Assembly (NCBI GenBank): GCA_016125555.1
Contig: WGLN01000013.1
Coordinates: 1-64,000, forward strand
From: Porphyrobacter sp.
GTDB lineage: Bacteria; Pseudomonadota; Alphaproteobacteria; Sphingomonadales; Sphingomonadaceae
Direction: 5' to 3'
DNA: 64,000 nt
Both the position numbers and the translations under genes were made by a program. The notes under the pieces are model-generated. The model saw nothing but the letters and a program-made list of their open reading frames with translations, had not been told where the DNA came from and did no database searches. Positions 1 to 7,939 of the stretch are shown one piece after another. The number at the start of each line of letters is the position of its first letter. The first letter of the stretch is position 1.

Positions 1-128
1 CCGTGATCAAACAGCTGCCCAGCTGGTTCCACCACTACAACACCGTCCACCCGCATCGCGCCCTTGGCTACCTCGCCCCGCGCGAATACATCACCCAATC
101 AACCAGTGAGGAACTGTCCGGGAATTAA
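1..128 (+). CDS. IS3-family transposase (OrfB), C-terminal end, cut by window edge
   Basis: Only the last ~41 codons lie in the window; the frame is open from base 3 to the TAA at 126-128. The residues HHYNTVHPHRALGYLAPREY match the end of the DDE integrase domain of IS3-family OrfB transposases (pattern YN-x-x-R/H-PH-x-x-LGY-x-x-P), which cut and rejoin the insertion-sequence ends. The upstream catalytic residues are outside the window, so activity cannot be judged. It overlaps, on the other strand, the tail of a small gene that the element appears to have interrupted. Confidence 0.85.
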   Translation, partial: VIKQLPSWFHHYNTVHPHRALGYLAPREYITQSTSEELSGN

Positions 129-140
129 GGGGCAACAACA
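1..140 (+). mobile_element. Right end of an IS3-family insertion sequence
   Basis: The transposase stop lies a few bases before a CA-ending stretch at 131-140, as expected for the right terminal repeat of an IS3 element (ends are usually TG...CA). The exact last base is uncertain (134, 137 or 140 all fit) because the left end and the target duplication are outside the window. The minus-strand ORF that runs into this end supports the boundary: its residues change from ordinary protein to translated IS sequence here. Confidence 0.6.
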
Positions 141-309
141 GGTAGTAACCACGATCAATGATCGCAAACAAGACTTGATAAAATTCTTCTGACCACGGTT
201 CGACAACGAACTGTGATGCCAACCAATCAGCACCGGACTTGTCTACGGGCTGACTTAAATCTCTGCATAAAGAGGCAAACTCAAAAGCTGGATCCGTGAG
301 ATTCTGCAA
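91..309 (-). pseudogene. Small unknown gene truncated by the IS3 element
   Basis: A 72-codon ORF starts with TTG at 309, preceded by GGAGA at a 6-nt spacing, which makes the rare start believable. The first ~58 residues (beginning MQNLTDPAFEFASLCRDLSQ) read like an ordinary acidic cytoplasmic protein. The last ~14 are simply the reverse translation of the IS end, so the native 3' part has been lost or displaced beyond the left edge. I do not recognise the family. Its composition is less GC-rich than its neighbours, which fits accessory DNA. Confidence 0.5.
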
Positions 310-425
310 GGGGCTTCTCCAATCGCGAAAATGCTATCGGAAGTGGCGAAGCAAACCAAGACGATCTAAGAGACATTCACAGGTAGTTTTCCCACCCTGC
401 TCCAGCTTCTCCAGCCGTCCTTCTT

Positions 426-530
426 CGTCATCGCGAGGCCCGTAGGGCCGTGGCGATCCATGGGCCAGCAATTCCCGGCTCGGGTGGCCGGCCATGGATT
501 GCTTCGTCGCTGCGCTCCTCGCAATGACGA
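426..530. repeat. 105-bp imperfect palindromic dispersed repeat (REP/BIME-like)
   Basis: The left arm (from CGTCATCGCGAGG, through CGATCCATGG) is an imperfect reverse complement of the right arm (CCATGGATTGCTTCG through CCTCGCAATGACG). The middle is a further GC-rich inverted segment. Elements with ends like CGTCATTGCGAGGAGCG recur between genes in many proteobacterial genomes (established knowledge). It lies in the 265-bp gap between the IS-truncated gene and the response-regulator gene; I see no gene in that gap. Confidence 0.65.
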
Positions 531-574
531 ACTCATACGTCGTCCCGCGTCAGGCACGGGCGTCGATGGGTTGA

Positions 575-1231
575 TCACCCCCGCCCCAGCTTCTCCAGCT
601 TGGCGCGCAAAGCTGCCTCGTCGAAGGGCTTGACGATGTAATCGTCCGCGCCCGCCGCGATCCCTTCGTGGATGTCCCTCGCCTCGCCGTTCGAGGTGCA
701 GAACACCACCACCGGCTCCTTGGGCGTGGGGATCGCGCGCAGCTTGCTGACGAAGGTGATGCCGTCCATCTCGGGCATGTTCCAGTCGGTCAGCACGAGG
801 TCGGGCATTGCCTTGACGCAGCGCGCCAGCGCCTCCTCGCCGTTCTCGGCCTCGATCGCGACATAGCCGAGGCTGATCGCGATCTTGCTCGAGACCTTGC
901 GGATCACCCGGCTGTCGTCGACGATCAGGCAGGTGCGGGTGGCGGCGACTGGGGCCTCGCGCCCGGCATAGCGATCACGCATCGCCTTGGCGGCGGCGAC
1001 GATCGAATCGGTGTCGCCCTCGGGCACGCCGACGGGGCGGGAGGGAACCTCGTCGCGCGGATCGACCGGCACGGGCGGCGCTTCGGGGGCGGCCACCGGA
1101 GCCTCGGCCTGCCCAGCATACCCGGATGCCTCGCGGGCCTTCTCGCTCTGGGCGAGCTTTTCGGCGAGGGTCTTGCCCTCCATGCCGGAGCGGCGGTGCG
1201 GGCCGGAGTTGCGCTTGATCAGATTCTGCAC
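575..1231 (-). CDS. Response regulator with CheY-like receiver domain and long N-terminal linker
   Basis: 218 residues. The C-terminal ~120 residues form a receiver domain: acidic pair D105-D106 (CLIVDDSR), phosphoacceptor D149 (LTDWNMPEMDG) and the conserved K201 (DYIVKPF). No output domain follows, so signalling must be through protein contacts. The first ~98 residues are Ala/Pro-rich with no recognised fold. I chose the GTG at 1231 because GGGGAG lies 8 nt before it; the frame continues open further upstream but through the coding region of the preceding gene, which it overlaps by 13 nt. That overlap suggests translational coupling with the 97-residue gene upstream. An internal ATG (residue 17) is an alternative start. 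Confidence 0.8.
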   Translation of the reverse strand: MQNLIKRNSGPHRRSGMEGKTLAEKLAQSEKAREASGYAGQAEAPVAAPEAPPVPVDPRDEVPSRPVGVPEGDTDSIVAAAKAMRDRYAGREAPVAATRTCLIVDDSRVIRKVSSKIAISLGYVAIEAENGEEALARCVKAMPDLVLTDWNMPEMDGITFVSKLRAIPTPKEPVVVFCTSNGEARDIHEGIAAGADDYIVKPFDEAALRAKLEKLGRG

Positions 1232-1512
1232 GTTTCGTGCTCCCCGCCCAGAGAGGCAAAGCCATCGTCGTAGTCGGCGGAAAAGTCGCCGCGCGCCGCG
1301 GACCCCTCGCCGGGGGTCATGCGGACATGGAGATACGGCATCCAGACATCGCCGAACTCGGCCTTCTGGTACCACACGTCGAGGACGTCGTAACTTGCCC
1401 ACATCCCGTCCGGCTCGCGCAGGCGAATGCCCTCGCCGATCCGCGGAACCGCGGCGAAGCGCAGGCGGGCCTGGGTCTGGTGCGTCTCGTTCTGGACTTC
1501 GATTTCAATCAC
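1219..1512 (-). CDS. Conserved-looking hypothetical protein, 97 aa
   Basis: A small acidic protein beginning V/MIEIEVQNETHQTQARLRFA, without signal peptide or membrane segment. The GTG at 1512 is preferred because AGGGG lies 7 nt upstream; an earlier in-frame GTG at 1539 has no ribosome site. The alternating hydrophobic pattern (ARLRFAAVPRIGEGIRL, YDVLDVWYQ) suggests a small beta-barrel similar in outline to PilZ-like or SH3-like folds, but this is only an impression. It overlaps the receiver-domain gene downstream by 13 nt, so the two are probably one transcription unit and may act in the same signalling path. Confidence 0.55.
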   Translation of the reverse strand: MIEIEVQNETHQTQARLRFAAVPRIGEGIRLREPDGMWASYDVLDVWYQKAEFGDVWMPYLHVRMTPGEGSAARGDFSADYDDGFASLGGEHETCRI

Positions 1513-1602
1513 GGTGCAGCCCCTGGTCTTGGGCTCCACGTGATAAGCGCGAATGCTTTATGATTTACCAACGCGAAGGCGCGCGAAGGCCACTCGGCGA
1601 GG

Positions 1603-4152
1603 CTATTTCGCCGGGGCCTTCTTTTTCGCGGGGGCCTTCTTCCTGGCCGGCGCCTTCTTCTTGGCTGCCGCCTTCTTCTTGCCCTTGGCCGGCCCTTTTG
1701 CCGCGCGCGCGTCGATCAGCGCGATGGCAGCCTCGAGCGTCACCTCCTCGGGCTTGGCATCGCGCGGGATCGTGGCGTTGGTGGTGCCGTCGGTGACGTA
1801 GGGCCCGTAGCGCCCCGGCATGACCTTGATCTCGCCCCCGCTGGTCGGGTGCGCGCCGAGGGTTGCGATGGGCTCCGCCTTGCCGCGCGCCGCGCCGCCG
1901 CGGTTGGCGGCCTGGGCAAGGATATCGACCGCGCGGTTCATGCCGACCTCGAACACCTCGCGGGTGTTTGTCAGCTTGCCATACTTGCCATCATGGCGAA
2001 GGTAAGGCCCGTAACGCCCGATATTGGCTTCGATTTCCAGCCCCGTCTCGGGATGTGCGCCGATGATGCGCGGCAGGTCCAAAAGCTTCACCGCCCAGTC
2101 GAGATCGAAATCGTCGAGGTCCTTGGGGATGCTCGCGCGCTTGGCGTCCTTGCCCTCGCCCATCTGGACGTAAGGCCCGAAGCGGCCGGTCTTGCGGTGG
2201 ATGTCCTCGCCCGTTTCGGGGTGCTGGCCGAGGACACCGTCCTCCGCGCCACCCTCGCCCTCGCCGCCCGGCTGGGCAAAGCGGCGGGTGTATTTGCATT
2301 CCGGGTAATTGGCGCAGGCCACGAAGGCACCGAAGCGGCCCCCGCGCAGGGACAGACGCCCGCCCGATCGCCCTTCGGCCTCGCACAAGGGGCAGGCGCG
2401 CGGGTCGCTGCCGTCCTCGCGCGGCGGGAACAGAAAGTCGGAGAGATAGTCGTCCAAGGCCTCGGTCACTTCCGAGGGCAGCTTGTCCATCACCTCGTCG
2501 GCCTTGGGCTTGAAATCGCGCCAGAAGCGGGCGAGCAGCGCCTTGTAATCCTCGCGCCCGTCGGAGACGACGTCGAGCTCGTCCTCCATCCCGGCGGTGA
2601 AGTCGTAGGCGACATAGTCGGGGAAGAAGCGTTCGAGGAAGGCGGTCAAGAGCCGGCCCGATTCCTCGGCGAAGAAGCGGTTCTTCTCCATCCGCACATA
2701 GTCGCGGTCGCGCAGGGTCTGGATGGTCGAGGCGTAGGTGGACGGCCGCCCGATGCCGAGTTCCTCGAGACGCTTGACCAGCGAAGCCTCGGAAAAGCGC
2801 GGCGGCGGCTGGGTGAAGTGCTGGGTCGCCTCGACGGAGCGCTTGGCCGGGCAGTCGCCCTCGCGCATCACCGGCAGCAGACCGCTTTCGTCGTCATCCG
2901 CGTCGTCGAGGCCTTCCTGATAGACCGCGAGGAAGCCGGGGAAGCGGATCACCTGGCCGGTGGCGCGCAGCTCGTGTTGGCCCGTCGCATCGCGGAAGGT
3001 GACGGTGGTGCGCTCGAGCTGCGCGGTCGCCATCTGGCTCGCCATGGCGCGCTTGAAGATGAGGTCGTAAAGCTTGCCCTCGTCGCCCGAACCGGCGCGT
3101 TCACGGGTGAAGTCGGTCGGGCGGATCGCCTCGTGCGCTTCCTGAGCGTTCTTGGCCTTGGTGCTGTAGAAGCGCGGCTTTTCGGGGAGGTAGGCGGGAT
3201 CGTAACGATACTTGATCGCGTCCCTCAGCGCGTTGATCGCGCCCGGGTCCATCTGCACCCCGTCGGTGCGCATATAGGTGATCGCGCCCGCCTCGTAGAG
3301 GCTCTGGGCCAGCCGCATGGTGTGCTGCGCCGAATAGCCGAGCTTTCGCGCGGCCTCCTGCTGCAAGGTGGACGTGGTGAACGGCGGCGCGGGGTTGCGC
3401 TTGACGGGGCGGGTCTCGACGCCCTCGACCGTGAAGCGCCCGGCCTCGACCGCGGCCTTGGCCTCCATCGCGATACCCTCTTCGCCGAGGCTCAATTTCT
3501 CCAGCTTCTCGCCGCGGAACTTGACCAGCCGCGCGTCGAATTCGGTGCCGTCGTGCTGGAGACGCGCGAGCACGCTCCAGTATTCCTCGGCGCGGAAAGC
3601 CTCGATCTCGCGCTCGCGCTCGACGATCAGGCGCAGCGCCACCGATTGCACGCGCCCCGCGCTCTTGGCGCCGGGCAGCTTGCGCCACAGCACCGGCGAG
3701 AGCGTGAAGCCGAACAGATAGTCGAGCGCGCGGCGCGCCAGATAGGCGTCGATCAACGGCTGGTCGAGCTCGCGCGGGCGCGCCATCGCCTCGGTCACGG
3801 CCTGCTTGGTGATCGCGTTGAAGGTCACTCGCTCGACCGCCTTGGGCAGCGCCTTGCGCTTCGCCAGCAGCTCCTGCACGTGCCAACTGATCGCCTCGCC
3901 CTCGCGGTCGGGGTCGGTGGCGAGCACCAGCCGGCTCGCGCCCTTGGCCGCGTCGGCGATTTCCTTGAAGCGGCTCTGCTTGTCGCGGTAGAGTTCCCAC
4001 TCCATCGCGAAATCGTCCTCCGGCTTCACGCTGCCGTCCTTGGGCGGCAGATCGCGGACATGGCCGTAGGAGGCGAGGACCTTGTAGTCCTTGCCGAGGT
4101 ATTTCTCGATGGTCTTCGCCTTGGCAGGCGATTCGACGATGACAAGCTGCAT
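1603..4152 (-). CDS. topA: DNA topoisomerase I (type IA)
   Basis: 849 residues. It relaxes negative supercoils by cutting one DNA strand through a 5'-phosphotyrosine. The N-terminal Toprim domain has the start LVIVESPAKAKTIEKYLG and the metal-binding acidic triad TDPDREGE (D80, D82). The catalytic tyrosine is Y293 in ITYMRTDG. A C4 zinc ribbon (CPLCEAEG...CANYPECKYTRRF) and several GRYGPY-type repeats follow. The protein ends in a Lys/Ala/Pro-rich tail (KKKAAAKKKAPARKK), a nucleic-acid-binding extension common in alphaproteobacteria. In many genomes topA follows dprA directly; here dprA is 1.9 kb upstream with three other genes between. Confidence 0.97.
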   Translation of the reverse strand: MQLVIVESPAKAKTIEKYLGKDYKVLASYGHVRDLPPKDGSVKPEDDFAMEWELYRDKQSRFKEIADAAKGASRLVLATDPDREGEAISWHVQELLAKRKALPKAVERVTFNAITKQAVTEAMARPRELDQPLIDAYLARRALDYLFGFTLSPVLWRKLPGAKSAGRVQSVALRLIVEREREIEAFRAEEYWSVLARLQHDGTEFDARLVKFRGEKLEKLSLGEEGIAMEAKAAVEAGRFTVEGVETRPVKRNPAPPFTTSTLQQEAARKLGYSAQHTMRLAQSLYEAGAITYMRTDGVQMDPGAINALRDAIKYRYDPAYLPEKPRFYSTKAKNAQEAHEAIRPTDFTRERAGSGDEGKLYDLIFKRAMASQMATAQLERTTVTFRDATGQHELRATGQVIRFPGFLAVYQEGLDDADDDESGLLPVMREGDCPAKRSVEATQHFTQPPPRFSEASLVKRLEELGIGRPSTYASTIQTLRDRDYVRMEKNRFFAEESGRLLTAFLERFFPDYVAYDFTAGMEDELDVVSDGREDYKALLARFWRDFKPKADEVMDKLPSEVTEALDDYLSDFLFPPREDGSDPRACPLCEAEGRSGGRLSLRGGRFGAFVACANYPECKYTRRFAQPGGEGEGGAEDGVLGQHPETGEDIHRKTGRFGPYVQMGEGKDAKRASIPKDLDDFDLDWAVKLLDLPRIIGAHPETGLEIEANIGRYGPYLRHDGKYGKLTNTREVFEVGMNRAVDILAQAANRGGAARGKAEPIATLGAHPTSGGEIKVMPGRYGPYVTDGTTNATIPRDAKPEEVTLEAAIALIDARAAKGPAKGKKKAAAKKKAPARKKAPAKKKAPAK

Positions 4153-4304
4153 GACGGGTGTGGAAGATGTCCCTTACGTGTGTACGCGCGAGGGTGGCGA
4201 GGAAGCTCCGGCCAAGTCAAGCGCGCCTTGCACCTGACCGCGGGGCGTGGGATAATCCCCTTGCCGGCGGCGCAGGCCCCGGTCATCTGGGGGGAAAAGG
4301 GACG

Positions 4305-4712
4305 ATGCGCAAGATGATGCTGGCCGCGCTGGCGGCCTTGGCGGTGCCCGCTGCGGCGGTGGCCCAGTCGGCAGAGGCACCCGCGCCGGTGTGCGCCACG
4401 GGCGAGGTGACCCGGATCAGGATGTCGAAGCTCAAGCCGGGCGCGACCATGGCGCAGTTCGAGGAAGCGGTCGCCGCGCATGTCGCCTGGTACAAGACCC
4501 ACGGCTTCGCGATCGACCAGCGGATCGCCCCGGTGATGCGCTGGAAGGACGGCAAACCCATGATCTCCGCCGACGAGGTGATGACCTTCGCCAGCGGCGA
4601 CAACGTGCCGCGCGAAAAGCGCGACAAGGGCTGGACCGATTTCGTCGCCAAGTATCGCGCGGTCTCGGACGTGGCCTTCGAACAGGTCGTGTGCATGCCC
4701 GCGCACCACTGA
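4305..4712 (+). CDS. Small secreted protein, unknown function
   Basis: 135 residues with a clear Sec signal peptide (MRKMMLAALAALAVPAAAVAQS, cleavage likely after AVAQ), so the mature ~110-residue protein is probably periplasmic. The start at 4305 follows a GGGGAAAAGGG stretch. Two cysteines, one near the mature N terminus (VCATGEV) and one near the C terminus (VVCMPAHH), could form a disulfide. The segment KLKPGATMAQFEEAVAAHVAWYKTHGF resembles the first beta-alpha unit of dimeric alpha/beta-barrel (EthD/NIPSNAP-like) proteins; this is an inference from pattern only. It is followed by sodC on the same strand (97-bp gap). Confidence 0.65.
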   Translation: MRKMMLAALAALAVPAAAVAQSAEAPAPVCATGEVTRIRMSKLKPGATMAQFEEAVAAHVAWYKTHGFAIDQRIAPVMRWKDGKPMISADEVMTFASGDNVPREKRDKGWTDFVAKYRAVSDVAFEQVVCMPAHH

Positions 4713-4809
4713 ACCGGGCACCGCGTCTCTCGCCCGCCCCGCCCCGTGCGGCGGAACAGCGCGGGCGCGCGGCGGGTTCTCCTTCGCGATCAGCCAAGGA
4801 GAGACAGCC

Positions 4810-5385
4810 ATGAACCGGACCGATACCGCCCTTTTGCCCGCCCTCGCCTGCAGCGCCGCCGCGCTGGGGCTCGCCGCCGCGCCGCTTGCCGCGCAGGCGC
4901 CCGTCAAGACCGCCGCCCCGGGCGAGCGCATCGAGGTGCAGATGAAGACCGCCGACGGCAAGGACGCGGGCAACGTCACCTTCGAACAGGCCGAACACGG
5001 CGTGCTGGTGATCGCGCATCTCAAGAACCTCGCGCGCGGGCCGCACGGCTTCCACATCCACGAGACCGGCCGCTGCGCGCCCGATTTCAAGGCCGCTGGC
5101 AGCCACTACGACCCGGTGGGATCCGAGCACGGCTTCGATGCGGCGGGCGGATACCACGTCGGCGACCTGCCCAATGTCCATGTCGGCATGGACGGCACCG
5201 CGACGACCGAGTTCTTCGTGCCGCAGGTGAGCCTCTCCGGCCCCGAGAACGACCGCTATCCCTACACGCTCGCCGATGCCGATGGTTCGGCGATCATGGT
5301 CCACGCCTCGGGCGACGACTATGTGCGGATGGAATCGGCGGGCGACCGGGTTGCCTGCGGGGTGATCGCCGCGCCGAAGGGCTAG
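4810..5385 (+). CDS. sodC: Cu/Zn superoxide dismutase, periplasmic
   Basis: 191 residues with an N-terminal signal peptide ending near AAAPLAAQA. It dismutates superoxide to O2 and H2O2 in the periplasm. The metal ligands are visible: the HxH copper pair in HGFHIHE, the bridging His in AGSHYDP, the zinc His/Asp in GGYHVGDLPN and the last copper His in AIMVHAS. The cysteines in GRCAPDF and VACGV would form the conserved intrachain disulfide. A strong AAGGAGA lies 10 nt before the ATG. It converges with the membrane-protein gene that ends at 5392. Confidence 0.95.
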   Translation: MNRTDTALLPALACSAAALGLAAAPLAAQAPVKTAAPGERIEVQMKTADGKDAGNVTFEQAEHGVLVIAHLKNLARGPHGFHIHETGRCAPDFKAAGSHYDPVGSEHGFDAAGGYHVGDLPNVHVGMDGTATTEFFVPQVSLSGPENDRYPYTLADADGSAIMVHASGDDYVRMESAGDRVACGVIAAPKG

Positions 5386-5391
5386 GCGCGT

Positions 5392-6060
5392 CTAGCCGAA
5401 GATGTCCTCGATGGTGCGGTCTCTCGGTCCGATCAACTGGTAGGTCGCCACCGAGAGTCCCAGCAGCAGGAGCGGCAAAAACTGCAACCCGACCGTGCCG
5501 ACTGGGCCGTTGCGACTTGGAGGGCCCGCGACGCCCAGGGCTGCACCCGCCGCGTTGAGAGCGGCCCCGGCAAGGCTGGCGATCACGAACAGCGCCGCCA
5601 CCGCCACGGCGATACGGAGAGTGTGCCCGCGGACCGCATCCCAGCTTTCGCGAGCCGCCGCGAAGGGGCCGAGGCCGCAAGCGACAATGAAGGATGGCGC
5701 GGCGATCCAGCGGGACACGAGAAACAGCCCGGGCAGCACAAGCAGAGCGAGGCCGAACAGGATCGGCAGGATCAACAGCAGCGCCAGAGCCCCGAACGCC
5801 AGACGGTGATTCCGCGGCGTTTCGAGCAGGCCGCGTGCCTTGAGCAAGGCTTTGAAAAGCCAGTACTGTCCCGCGAAGTAGAGAAAAAGCAACAGGCCGG
5901 AGAGCCTCTGTCCCAGCAGAGGCGCGACAAGCGCGACAAGCGCCGCCGCCGCGAGGTAGGCGAGAACCTGTCGCCAGATCAGAGCGAGGTTGAGGAAAGT
6001 GGACGACATGAAATCGTCGACACCGGGCCCGTTTTCGCGCCGGCGCGCCGCCACGGTCAT
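5392..6060 (-). CDS. Integral membrane protein (YciC/GlpQ-membrane-domain-like), unknown function
   Basis: 222 residues with about six hydrophobic segments, including LAYLAAAALVALVAPLL, FGALALLLILPILFGLALLVLPG and FLPLLLLGLSVATYQLIG. The layout (WxxxP-x-F-IVACG, then ARESWDAVRGH) resembles membrane proteins related to the glycerophosphodiester-phosphodiesterase membrane region; the role is unknown. The ATG at 6060 overlaps the TGA of dprA as ATGA, so it is probably translated by coupling with dprA. An internal start at 6009 (MSSTFLNLALIW) is an alternative that fits the hydrophobic profile better. Confidence 0.6.
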   Translation of the reverse strand: MTVAARRRENGPGVDDFMSSTFLNLALIWRQVLAYLAAAALVALVAPLLGQRLSGLLLFLYFAGQYWLFKALLKARGLLETPRNHRLAFGALALLLILPILFGLALLVLPGLFLVSRWIAAPSFIVACGLGPFAAARESWDAVRGHTLRIAVAVAALFVIASLAGAALNAAGAALGVAGPPSRNGPVGTVGLQFLPLLLLGLSVATYQLIGPRDRTIEDIFG

Positions 6061-7205
6061 TCCGCCGGTCCGGTGCCGCGCCGCACCGCGCCGTCCGCCT
6101 CACGCACCAGTTCGCCCGCGAGTTCGAGTTCCAGCAGCGCCATGTGCACCGCGGCGGCGCTCGCGCCGGACTGGCGGATCAGTTCATCGACCGGCACCGG
6201 CGCGTTGGTGAGCAGGTGGGCGATGTCGGTGCTCAAATCGGCCTGCGCCTCGCCCCAGTCGAGGCGCGCCAGTTCGGCATAGTTGAAATCCGCCGCGCCT
6301 TCAGCCACCCGGAAGCGCGAGCGCGGCGTGCCGGTGAAGCTTTCGAGCAGTTCGATCACCTCCTCCGGGCTCTGCACCAGCACCGCGCCTTCGCGGATCA
6401 GCTGGTTGCACCCCGAAGCGCGCGCATCGAGCGGGGAGCCGGGGATCGCCATCACCTCGCGCCCCGCCTCGCCCGCCAGCCGCGCGGTGATGAGGCTGCC
6501 CGACTGCGGCGCGGCCTCGACCACCAGCGTGCCGCTGGCGAGACCCGCGATGATGCGGTTCCTCGAGGGGAAATGGCGCCCGCGCGGCTCGGTGCCGGGG
6601 GGCTGTTCGGCGATCAGCAGGCCCTCTTGCGCGATGCGTTCCTGCAAGTCGGCGTGCTGCGGGGGATAGGCGATGTCGATCCCGCTCGCGATGACCCCGA
6701 TGGTCCGCGGAAAGGCGCCCTCGTGCGCCGCGCCGTCGATGCCGCGGGCAAGGCCCGAGACGACCGTGAAGCCCGCCTCGGCAAGCGCACGGGCAAAATC
6801 GCGCGCCAGCTTCACCGCCGCCGCGCTGGCATTGCGCGCGCCGACCAGCGCGACGCAGGGGGCGCCCGCAAGCTCGAGCCGGCCGCGGCAGGTCACGATC
6901 GGCGGGGCGGAATCGAGTTCGGCGAGCAGCGCGGGATAATCGGGCTGGTCGTGGAACAGGTAGCGCGCGCCGGATTTGCGCACTGCGGCAACCTCGCGCT
7001 CGATGCCCTCGATAGCGGCGGGGCGGTATGGCCCCCTCCCCCTGCTGGCAAGATCGGGCAGCGCGTCGAGCGCCGCGCCGGCCGAACCGAACCGGGCGAT
7101 CAGCTGGCGATAGCTCACCGGCCCGATATTGGGCGAGCGCAGCAGGCGGATGCGCGCGAAGGCTTCGGCCTGGCCGAGCACCGGCTGCGACCCCGCGTGC
7201 TCCAT
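6057..7205 (-). CDS. dprA: DNA-processing protein DprA
   Basis: 382 residues. DprA binds incoming single-stranded DNA and loads RecA during natural transformation. An N-terminal helical/SAM-like region (ARIRLLRSPNIGPVSYRQLIARFG) precedes the Rossmann-type DprA core with VALVGARNAS, TVVSGLARGIDGAAHEGA, the GRHFPSRNRIIAGL motif and AGREVMAIPGSPLD. A C-terminal winged-helix-like region (DELIRQSGASAAAVHMALLELELAGELV) completes the usual three-part layout. The frame is open further upstream, but that would lie inside plsY, so the ATG at 7205, 17 nt after the plsY stop, is chosen. Confidence 0.93.
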   Translation of the reverse strand: MEHAGSQPVLGQAEAFARIRLLRSPNIGPVSYRQLIARFGSAGAALDALPDLASRGRGPYRPAAIEGIEREVAAVRKSGARYLFHDQPDYPALLAELDSAPPIVTCRGRLELAGAPCVALVGARNASAAAVKLARDFARALAEAGFTVVSGLARGIDGAAHEGAFPRTIGVIASGIDIAYPPQHADLQERIAQEGLLIAEQPPGTEPRGRHFPSRNRIIAGLASGTLVVEAAPQSGSLITARLAGEAGREVMAIPGSPLDARASGCNQLIREGAVLVQSPEEVIELLESFTGTPRSRFRVAEGAADFNYAELARLDWGEAQADLSTDIAHLLTNAPVPVDELIRQSGASAAAVHMALLELELAGELVREADGAVRRGTGPAE

Positions 7206-7221
7206 CAGTTGCGCTGCCCTG

Positions 7222-7803
7222 TCATGTCTTTGCCCCCACCTTGGGCTCCTCCCCGCGCAGCAGCCGCCCGATATTGGCGCGGTGCTGGACGATGACGATC
7301 GCGGCGATGGCAAGCAGCGGGGGGATCACCTGCGGATAGCCCAGCCCCCAGGCGACCAGCGGGGCGGCGATCACGCTGACCATCGAGGCGACCGAGGAAT
7401 AGCGGGTCAGGAACACCGTCGCCGCCCACACCACCGCGCAGGCCAGCATCGCCGGCCAGGCGAGCGCGGCGAGCGCCCCTGCGGCGCTGGCAAAGCCCTT
7501 GCCGCCCTTGAAGGCGAGCCACGGGGTGAAGCAGTGCCCCGCCACCGCGGCGACGGCGGCGATGCCTTCGCTGCCGGGCCAGAAATGCCGCGCCGCCAGC
7601 ACCGGCAGCGCCGCCTTGAGCCCGTCGAGCAGCACCGTCGCCGCCGCCAGCCCCTTGTTGCCGGTGCGCAGCACGTTGGTCGCCCCGATGCTGCCGCTGC
7701 CGATCTGCCGCACGTCGCCCAGTCCGGCGGCACGGGTGAGGATCAGGCCGAAGGGGATCGAGCCCGAGAGAAAGCCCAGCAGGGCGGCGAAAGCGAAATC
7801 CAT
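7222..7803 (-). CDS. plsY: Acyl-phosphate glycerol-3-phosphate acyltransferase PlsY
   Basis: 193 residues. An inner-membrane enzyme that transfers the acyl group of acyl-phosphate to glycerol-3-phosphate, the first step of phospholipid synthesis. The three family motifs are present: SGSIPFGLILTRAAGLGDVR with GSGSIGATNVLRTGNKG, then GHCFTPWLAFKGGKGFAS, and the C-terminal HRANIGRLLRGEEPKVG. About five membrane spans are visible. It heads a plsY-dprA unit and is divergent from murI, with 136 bp between the start codons. Confidence 0.95.
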   Translation of the reverse strand: MDFAFAALLGFLSGSIPFGLILTRAAGLGDVRQIGSGSIGATNVLRTGNKGLAAATVLLDGLKAALPVLAARHFWPGSEGIAAVAAVAGHCFTPWLAFKGGKGFASAAGALAALAWPAMLACAVVWAATVFLTRYSSVASMVSVIAAPLVAWGLGYPQVIPPLLAIAAIVIVQHRANIGRLLRGEEPKVGAKT

Positions 7804-7939
7804 GGAATACAACCCCGTTCGCCCCGAGCTTGCCCGAGGACTGCACTTTCTTCTAATGGCCGGTCTCGAAAAGAAAAGAACGCGGGTGGGCATTTTACCA
7901 ACTGCGCAGGCGCCACGTGCGGTCCGAACGGAGATTTCT

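Noticed and set aside
1849..4317. 822-codon plus-strand ORF opposite topA
   Set aside because: Antisense shadow of a highly conserved gene in GC-rich DNA; no recognisable protein features.
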